The notes under the pieces: generated by a model
What the model was told of the DNA's origin: nothing
Seen by the model: only the letters and a program-made list of their open reading frames with translations
Databases searched by the model: none
Translations under genes and position numbers: made by a program
Origin: Deltaproteobacteria bacterium
Lineage (GTDB): Bacteria; Myxococcota_A; Bradymonadia; UBA7976; VGTA01
Direction of reading: 5' to 3'
Length of the DNA: 5,366 nt
Assembly (NCBI GenBank): GCA_016874875.1
Contig: VGTA01000284.1
Coordinates: 1-5,366, forward strand
Shown here: one piece after another, positions 1 through 4,642 of the stretch
Numbering within the stretch: the stretch's first letter is position 1
How the letters are laid out: every line of letters begins with the position of its first letter

Positions 1-6
1 TCCCCC

Positions 7-342
7 ATGCGCGCCCTCCTCCTCCTCCTCCTCCTCACCGCCTGCGACCCCTGCGGCGACCCCGCCCCCTGCCGACACGTCATCAGCGTCGAAGACCTAG
101 ACGGACGCGGCCTCCCCTACACCGCCACCTTCACCCCCCTCAGCGGCGCCCCGACCAACTGGAGCTGCCTCGGCGGCGAAGACGACTGCGCGCCCGACAA
201 CACCTACACCGTCACCGGCGCCGGCACCCTCACCGTGACCACCGCGGACGGCAGGACCCTCACGCAGAGCCTCGGAGGCGACGCCTCCGACGACACCTGC
301 GACTGCGCCGAGCCCATAACGCGAACGATCACCTTCGCGTGA
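7..342 (+). CDS. Small cysteine-rich lipoprotein, probable beta-sandwich domain
   Basis: Predicted 111-residue envelope lipoprotein of unknown function. The N-terminus is MR followed by eight consecutive Leu/Ala residues and a lipobox LTAC, so Cys13 would be lipidated after signal peptidase II cleavage. The residue after Cys13 is Asp, the classic inner-membrane retention residue in enterobacteria, though that rule is not reliable elsewhere. The signal peptide is only 12 residues, which is short; the true start could lie left of the window edge, and no ribosome binding site is visible in the six bases present. The mature part has six more cysteines (16, 22, 54, 61, 98, 100), allowing three disulfides. 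Alternating hydrophobic stretches (about 24-42, 66-88, 103-110) and an ISVEDLDGRGLP-type opening resemble the small Ig-like or carboxypeptidase-regulatory beta-sandwich domains common in bacterial lipoproteins. The fold is an inference from pattern; I do not recognise a named family. Confidence 0.72.
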   Translation: MRALLLLLLLTACDPCGDPAPCRHVISVEDLDGRGLPYTATFTPLSGAPTNWSCLGGEDDCAPDNTYTVTGAGTLTVTTADGRTLTQSLGGDASDDTCDCAEPITRTITFA

Positions 343-368
343 CGGCGCATGACGGCGCGTGACGGCGG
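339..368. repeat. Three tandem copies of a 10-bp unit over the lipoprotein stop codon
   Basis: Units are GTGACGGCGC (339-348), ATGACGGCGC (349-358) and GTGACGGCGG (359-368). Each carries a TGA (340, 350, 360). Because the unit is not a multiple of three, these fall in all three frames, so the array closes every rightward frame after the lipoprotein gene. The first TGA is the gene's own stop. The ATG of the second copy opens a frame into the START gene, but it is not the likely start there. Confidence 0.8.
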
Positions 369-385
369 GCGAGGCGGCGAGCGCG

Positions 386-446
386 AAAACAGGTGCAAAA
401 GACGCCCCCCTTATGCTTTAACACCCCACGAAACCTGCACAATCCC
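386..446 (+). promoter_or_regulatory. AT-richer patch, possible promoter for the START gene
   Basis: In a window with almost no A/T runs, this stretch contains AAAAC, GCAAAA, TTATGCTTTAA and GAAAC close together just upstream of the START coding region. TATGCT at 412-417 could act as a -10 element, matching TATAAT at four of six positions, but no convincing -35 lies 16-18 bp before it. A sigma-54 type GG/GC pair with correct spacing was looked for and not found. The call rests on base composition and position only; it would make the START gene a separate transcription unit from the lipoprotein gene. Confidence 0.3.
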
Positions 447-465
447 CCCTCGCCCGCGAGTCCCC

Positions 466-1134
466 ATGCGCCCCACCCCCCTCGCCGCCCCCCTCGCCGC
501 CCTGCTGCTCCTCCTCCCCGCCCTCACCCACGCCACCCCCTGGGAGCCGCTCGGCGACATCGACGGCGTCAAGACCGAGCGACAGACCAAAGAGGACTCC
601 CCCCTCTTCGCCTTCCGCGGCGAGCTCACCGCCGACATCCCCCTCGACGTCCTCGCCGCCACCTTCGCCGACCCCGCCCAGCGGCGGCACTGGGTGGACC
701 GGTACGCCGAGCACATCACCCTCGAGAAGACCAAGCTCACCGAGATCTACTGGATTCGCTTCAGCCTCCCCCCCCTCGTCTCCGACCGCGACTACATCCT
801 CAACACCGTCGCCGAGATCGACCGCGCGCGCGGCGAGCTTCGCGCCGAGATCACCTCCACCACCCACCCCAAGGCCCCCGAGGGCTGCTGCGTCCGCGCC
901 GAGGTCCAGCGCACCTTCTACCGCTTCTCGGCGCTCTCGCGCACCCAGACGCGACTCATCGTCGAGGTGCAGACGGACCCCAAGGGCCTCCTCCCGCGCT
1001 GGCTCGTCAACCAGATCCAGAAGAGCTGGCCCTCCAAGACCCTCAACGGCCTCGTCAAGCGCGCCCGCGAGGTGGGGAGCTCCCACCCCGAGATGCGCGC
1101 CTGGCTCGACGAGCGGTTCCCGGCGACGCCCTGA
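466..1134 (+). CDS. Exported START-domain (lipid-binding) protein
   Basis: A 222-residue protein of the START (StAR-related lipid transfer) superfamily, whose members form a helix-grip pocket for a lipid or other hydrophobic ligand. Residues 1-23 look like a Sec signal peptide (Arg2, a Leu/Ala core at 6-17, cleavage after THA at 21-23), so the mature protein should be periplasmic or secreted. The START domain spans about 40-200. Typical elements are a strand FAFRGEL (48-54), the DPAQRRHW helix (69-76), an IYWIRFSLP strand (94-102), SDRDYI (106-111), and a C-terminal helix region PKGLLPRWLVNQIQK (172-186) then WPSKTLNGL (188-196), characteristic of bacterial START proteins. The ATG at 466 was chosen over the ATG at 349 because it yields a proper signal peptide; the 39 extra residues from 349 are composition-driven and would bury that signal. 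No strong Shine-Dalgarno is visible. Ligand unknown; phospholipid, sterol or hopanoid are guesses. Confidence 0.88.
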   Translation: MRPTPLAAPLAALLLLLPALTHATPWEPLGDIDGVKTERQTKEDSPLFAFRGELTADIPLDVLAATFADPAQRRHWVDRYAEHITLEKTKLTEIYWIRFSLPPLVSDRDYILNTVAEIDRARGELRAEITSTTHPKAPEGCCVRAEVQRTFYRFSALSRTQTRLIVEVQTDPKGLLPRWLVNQIQKSWPSKTLNGLVKRAREVGSSHPEMRAWLDERFPATP

Positions 1135-1142
1135 GGGGCGCC

Positions 1143-2483
1143 CTACACCTCGACCTCCGCGCCCGCGGCCCCCGCGCCCTCGCCCCCCGCCCCGCCCACC
1201 CAGCGCACCACCCGCCACCCCTCCGCCCCCGTCTTGGGGTGCGCGCCCGCCGCGGCGAGGGCGCGGACATCCCCCCAGGAGGCCCGCGGGGGCGCCTCGG
1301 CCATGAGGGCGGGCGACGCCCACAGCTCCTCGCCCTCGGCGGACCGCAGGAAGCCAAACGGCCTGCCGGCGGGCTGCCGCAGCGCCCCGCGCACCTCACG
1401 CCGCGCCCCGCGCCCCGCGCCGCGCCCCGCCCCCGCGCCCCGGCCCTCCCCCCCCAGCCCGGCGAGCCGCAGGGCCTCCTCGGCGGCGGGGGGGAGGGCG
1501 GGCGGGGGGGCGTCGCGCAGCGACAGGTACCACCCCTCCTCGCTCAGCGCCATGAGGCGCGCGGAGCACCTAAAGCCCTCGCGCGCGCGCACCGCCAGCA
1601 GCGCGCGCAGCGCCGCCGCCGCCTCGGCGCGTCGGTCGAGGCGCAGGAGGCCCTCCACGAGCCGCTCCTGCACCTTGAGCGACATCACGGGGTTGCGCTC
1701 CACCGCCACCGCGTGACGCCAGCACGTGACCCGCGCCGCGACGTCGTCCGGCGGCAGCGTCTCGGCGAACACCGCCCACGCCCACATCGCCCGGACGTGC
1801 CGCTTGAGCGTGACCCGCGCGAACCCCCGCGCCTCCTCCGCGCGCCCCTGCGCCAGCAGCGCCTTGGCCCAATAATAGTTGAGGTGCTCGCTGCTGGGCA
1901 AGAGGGCGAGGGCCGCGGTGAGCCGCTCCGCCGCCCACGCGCGCAGCGCAGGCTCGGCGCCCTCTCGCGCGCACAGGTCGGCGTAGGAGCGCGCCACGCT
2001 CACCCACAGCCGCTCGGCGAGACTCATCACCGCGCGCCCCCCCTCGGGCTGAAAGCGCTCGTGGTCCTCGGCCGACAGCCCGCCGCGCTCTAGCCACCAG
2101 CGGCAGAACCAGAGCGCCCGCCCCCACCCCTTGAAGTGGAGCGTCACGGAGAGCACCTGCGAGTGGAGGACGTCTGGGGCGCCGACCTGCAGCGTGGCGT
2201 ACTCGCGCAGGAGCGCGTAGAGCTCCTCGTGGGCGCGGTCCGCCGACGCGCGCCCCTCCTCCAGCGCCCCCTTGAGGCGCCGGAGGAGCGCCCAGAGGAC
2301 CCAGCCGTGCGCGCTGGCGACCAGCCGATCCGAGGGGTGCTGGCGCGTGAGGTCGCGGGCGAGGCGGAGCGCCCCGTCGAGGTCGCTGGCCTTGCGCAGG
2401 CGCGTGACCTCTCGGGCGCCGCTGAGCGCCTCCGCCCAGCCGGGGGCGGGCTGAGCCAACGCGCGCGGGGCGCCCTCAGCCAC
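1143..2483 (-). CDS. TPR-like helical protein with C-terminal OB-fold/cold-shock-like domain
   Basis: A 446-residue protein starting at GTG (2483), whose first bases overlap the end of the upstream helicase gene (GTGGCTGA, 8 bp), implying translational coupling; no Shine-Dalgarno of its own is evident. Residues 16-50 look like a TPR helix pair. Residues 57-175 hold a conserved-looking block: AHGWVLWALL (58-67), LLREYATLQV (91-100), HSQVLSVTLHF (107-117), FCRWW (126-130) and MSLAERLWVS (153-162). Further TPR-like helices fill 176-320. A Pro/Gly/Ala/Arg-rich linker (about 325-373) precedes a compact tail, 374-430, with FGFLRS (376-381), ELWASPALM (386-394) and WGDVRALA (403-410), then GWRVVRW (422-428). 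This order resembles the GFGFI / DVFVHxSAL / GdxV pattern of cold-shock-type OB folds. From memory, the TPR block followed by an OB-like tail resembles uncharacterised proteins in bacterial conflict or stress loci; I could not verify this. The last 18 residues are low-complexity. Role inferred: scaffold or nucleic-acid-binding partner of the helicase. Confidence 0.82.
   Translation of the reverse strand: MAEGAPRALAQPAPGWAEALSGAREVTRLRKASDLDGALRLARDLTRQHPSDRLVASAHGWVLWALLRRLKGALEEGRASADRAHEELYALLREYATLQVGAPDVLHSQVLSVTLHFKGWGRALWFCRWWLERGGLSAEDHERFQPEGGRAVMSLAERLWVSVARSYADLCAREGAEPALRAWAAERLTAALALLPSSEHLNYYWAKALLAQGRAEEARGFARVTLKRHVRAMWAWAVFAETLPPDDVAARVTCWRHAVAVERNPVMSLKVQERLVEGLLRLDRRAEAAAALRALLAVRAREGFRCSARLMALSEEGWYLSLRDAPPPALPPAAEEALRLAGLGGEGRGAGAGRGAGRGARREVRGALRQPAGRPFGFLRSAEGEELWASPALMAEAPPRASWGDVRALAAAGAHPKTGAEGWRVVRWVGGAGGEGAGAAGAEVEV
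1488..1510 (+). other. Compact G-quadruplex-capable tract inside the TPR/OB gene
   Basis: On the plus strand four G-runs of 7, 3, 3 and 7 bases are separated by single bases (A, C, C), fitting the G3+ N1-7 rule with minimal loops. This is the template strand of the leftward gene, so the mRNA is C-rich here. It encodes part of the Pro/Ala-rich linker between the helical region and the OB-like tail (about residues 325-332), so codon constraint from proline and alanine may be the whole explanation. Confidence 0.5.
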
Positions 2484-4518
2484 GACAGAGCACCACGGCG
2501 CGCTGCGAGGTGGGCGCGGCGTTGAGCGCGACGCAGCCCGACCAGGTGAAGTCCGCCCTGTGCGTAAACTGCAGCGCCCCCTCGCCCTCGGGGCCGCTCA
2601 GGTGCAAGCGCAGCGCGTAGCTCATCGGAAGCGCCCGCGTCACCGCGATGCCCGCCGGGGCGAGCGCCGCCGCCGCCCGCGACACGCGCTCGCGATAGGC
2701 GGGCTCGTGGAGCCCCTCGAGGACCCCCGGCGCCACGGCGGGGGGCGAGGCGGGCGCGCGCTCACGCTCCGCCAGGCGCAGGGCGCGCAGCCCCTCGAGC
2801 GTGAGCCCCCACCCCTCCGGCGCCCCCCCGAGCTGAGAGAGCTCGCCGGTGCCCCTGTACTGCACGTCCACCTGCGCGCGCTCCTCCCCTCGGCGCAGCG
2901 AGAAGCGGAGGCGGTGCTGGAGGCGCGCCACCTCCTCCACGCTCACGCCCGCCCGCGCGAACGCGCCCCGCGCGAGCGCCTCCGCGCGCGCTTCGCCGCT
3001 GAGGGCCGCGAGGTCGCTCACGCGCACCACCTCGGCGCGCCCGTCGGGCGGCGAGGCGGGGGCGGGGGCGGGGGCGGGGGCGGGGGCGGGGGCGGCGGCC
3101 CCCATGACCCCGAGGCGGCGGCGCGCGCGGGTGACCGCGGTGTAGAGCCATCGGGCGCCGAGCGCGCTCTTGGGCATCGCCGCCTCGTGCGTCAAGAAGA
3201 CCTCGTCCCACTCCCCGCCCTGCGCCTTGTGGCAGGTGAGCGCGTAGCCAAAGCGCACGCGCAGCGCATTAAAGCGCTCGTCGCGCACCAAGAACTCCGA
3301 GAACGCCTCGCTCCCCCTGCGGAGCTGCGAGCGCCGCTGCGCGTCCGCCAGCAGCGCCTGCGTGAGCTCAGGGGGCTCGTCGCGCGAGTCGAGCCAGAGA
3401 CTCGAGTAGAGAATGAGCGCCTCGCGCGCCTCCCCGCCCGGCGCGTCGAGCTCCGTCACGCTCAGCCGCACAAACGACAGCTCCACGGGCGCGCGCCCCC
3501 TGATAGGCACCGTCACCAGCTCCGGCGCCCCCCACACGCCGTTCACGCGCACGAGGTCGCCGTTGCTCAGCTGGTAGCCGTGGTGGTTGCGCATCACCAA
3601 GAGCCGCTCCCCCGCCCGCAGCGGCTCGTCCGGCGTCCCAAAAAGGCGCTCGCGCACCGCGCGGACCGCCCGGTAGGCCTCCGCGTTGCTCTGCGTGATC
3701 AGCGCCCGACTCAGGTCACGCGCGTGCCCATCGGCGAGCGCCTCCACCACCTCGCCCATGGAGACCGCCGCCACGTCCTCCCCAAAGCGAATCGCCGTCC
3801 CGAACAGCTCGCGCGCCTCGAGCGCCTCGCGGACGCGGGTGGCGACCGCGAGCACCCCGCTCCCCGCCGCCTGGCGCACCACCTCGCGGAGCGTCACCTG
3901 GCGCGCCGGGAGGCGGTGGGCGCTAGCGAGGTAGGCGGCGTCGAGGGCGCCGCCCTCCTCACCCCCGCCCGCGCTCACCGGCGGCAGCTGCGCCGGGTCC
4001 CCCACAAAGATCACCTGCGCCCCGCTCGCCTCCGCCCCGCGCCGCGCCCCGAGCCGGAGCGCCGAGAGCAGGTCCGAGAGGAGGCGCCCGCTGCCAAAGC
4101 GGAGCGTGTCGGAGTGGCTCATCTCGTCGCCCACCATCGACGCCTCGTCCACGATCCACACGCCGCGCGCGGGCTCGTCCGCCTTGAGGGGGAAGATGTA
4201 GCGCAGGCAGGGGTCGCGCTCATCGGCGACCTCCTCGCGCACCTCAAGGCGCTTAAAGTTGTAGATGGCCGCGTGGATCGTGCGCGCGGGGTGGCCCGCC
4301 TTGCGGGCGAGGACGCGAGCGGCGCGGCCGGTGGGGGCCAAGAGCTCCACCCGCGCGCGCCGCCGCTGCAGCGCCTCCACCGCCGCGCGCAGCAGCGTGG
4401 TCTTCCCTGTGCCCGCGCCGCCCGTGAGCAGCAGGCAGGGGTCGCCGCTCTCCACAAACGCTATGATCTCTTGGAGGGCGCGCGACTGGCTAGGGGTGAG
4501 TGAGAAGGGCTGGCTCAT
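2476..4518 (-). CDS. Superfamily 1B RecD/Dda-like DNA helicase with duplicated C-terminal extension
   Basis: A 680-residue ATP-dependent helicase; SF1B enzymes move 5' to 3' on single-stranded DNA. Motifs in order: Walker A GGAGTGKT (33-40); Ia LAPTGRAA (60-67); DEAS Walker B in VWIVDEASM (120-128); motif III GDPAQLPPV (173-181); REVVRQ (211-216); motif V region GYALTCHKAQGGEWDEVF (424-441); motif VI YTAVTRARR (459-467). All catalytic residues appear intact. Between motifs II and III sits RFGSGRLLSDL (140-150), which I recall as a signature of one RecD-like helicase family, not classical RecD of RecBCD. The partner nuclease subunits are absent here. A (Pro-Ala)6 linker (477-488) leads to a 190-residue C-terminal extension that seems to contain the same small domain twice (519-561 and 618-660, see findings). 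The ATG at 4518 has an AAGGA seven bases upstream. The gene overlaps the TPR/OB gene by 8 bp and lies 124 bp after the membrane-protein gene. Substrate and pathway unknown; genome maintenance or anti-phage function are both possible. Confidence 0.93.
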   Translation of the reverse strand: MSQPFSLTPSQSRALQEIIAFVESGDPCLLLTGGAGTGKTTLLRAAVEALQRRRARVELLAPTGRAARVLARKAGHPARTIHAAIYNFKRLEVREEVADERDPCLRYIFPLKADEPARGVWIVDEASMVGDEMSHSDTLRFGSGRLLSDLLSALRLGARRGAEASGAQVIFVGDPAQLPPVSAGGGEEGGALDAAYLASAHRLPARQVTLREVVRQAAGSGVLAVATRVREALEARELFGTAIRFGEDVAAVSMGEVVEALADGHARDLSRALITQSNAEAYRAVRAVRERLFGTPDEPLRAGERLLVMRNHHGYQLSNGDLVRVNGVWGAPELVTVPIRGRAPVELSFVRLSVTELDAPGGEAREALILYSSLWLDSRDEPPELTQALLADAQRRSQLRRGSEAFSEFLVRDERFNALRVRFGYALTCHKAQGGEWDEVFLTHEAAMPKSALGARWLYTAVTRARRRLGVMGAAAPAPAPAPAPAPASPPDGRAEVVRVSDLAALSGEARAEALARGAFARAGVSVEEVARLQHRLRFSLRRGEERAQVDVQYRGTGELSQLGGAPEGWGLTLEGLRALRLAERERAPASPPAVAPGVLEGLHEPAYRERVSRAAAALAPAGIAVTRALPMSYALRLHLSGPEGEGALQFTHRADFTWSGCVALNAAPTSQRAVVLCRG
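3055..3090. repeat. Six tandem GGCGGG hexamers encoding a Pro-Ala linker
   Basis: Six perfect copies on the plus strand, continuing into a degenerate GGCGGC. Read leftward they encode Pro-Ala six times (helicase residues 477-488), the flexible hinge between motor core and C-terminal extension. The unit is two codons, so slippage would change linker length without breaking the frame. The plus strand has successive G5 runs with one-base loops, strongly G-quadruplex-capable. Confidence 0.9.
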
Positions 4519-4525
4519 GGCGAGG

Positions 4526-4530
4526 TCCTT
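4526..4530 (-). promoter_or_regulatory. Shine-Dalgarno sequence of the helicase gene
   Basis: AAGGA on the minus strand ends seven bases before the ATG at 4518. It is the clearest ribosome binding site in the window and fixes the helicase start. The adjoining spacer (4519-4642) shows no recognisable -10/-35 pair and no terminator, so the helicase may be read through from the membrane-protein gene. Confidence 0.75.
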
Positions 4531-4602
4531 GCGGTGGCGGGGGAGGGGCGCGCGAGGAGGACGCGCGCCGCAGAGAACGCCCCTCCGCGGCCGCTGCGGA
4601 CA

Positions 4603-4640
4603 CCCCGCGCCCCCCTCCGCGCCCCCCTCCGCGCCCCCTC
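4603..4640 (-). repeat. 12-bp direct repeats forming a G-run array in the helicase leader
   Basis: On the plus strand GCGCCCCCCTCC occurs perfectly at 4607-4618 and 4619-4630, followed by a third copy one C shorter (4631-4640) that runs up to the membrane-protein stop codon. Read leftward, the direction of transcription, this gives G-runs of 5, 6, 6 and 4 bases at 4638-4634, 4627-4622, 4615-4610 and 4606-4603, with spacers of 6, 6 and 3. That fits an RNA G-quadruplex about 85-120 bases before the helicase ATG if the message includes this leader. GGAGG inside each copy is also Shine-Dalgarno-like but not near a start. Confidence 0.65.
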
Positions 4641-4642
4641 AC

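Noticed and set aside
392..417. Sigma-54 type promoter (GG and GC elements) before the START gene
   Set aside because: The GG and GC dinucleotides are 21 bases apart; a sigma-54 promoter needs about 10.
349..465. N-terminal extension of the START gene from the ATG at 349
   Set aside because: That ATG belongs to the 10-bp repeat, and the added 39 residues would bury a clear signal peptide that starts at 466.
418..1323. 301-residue leftward open frame antisense to the START gene
   Set aside because: It is Gly/Glu/Ala-rich, has no recognisable motif and crosses the ends of two well-supported genes.
393..2093. 566-residue rightward open frame
   Set aside because: Its product is Pro/Arg/His-rich low complexity, it lies out of frame with the START gene and antisense to the TPR/OB gene, and it has no domain motifs. 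It is a by-product of high GC.
3055..3090. CRISPR or other spaced repeat array
   Set aside because: The units are contiguous hexamers with no spacers and lie within a coding frame.
2560..4503. 647-residue rightward open frame antisense to the helicase
   Set aside because: The helicase on the other strand has complete conserved motifs. The antisense product is Arg/His/Ala-rich with a polyglycine run from the hexamer repeat and no signal of a real protein.
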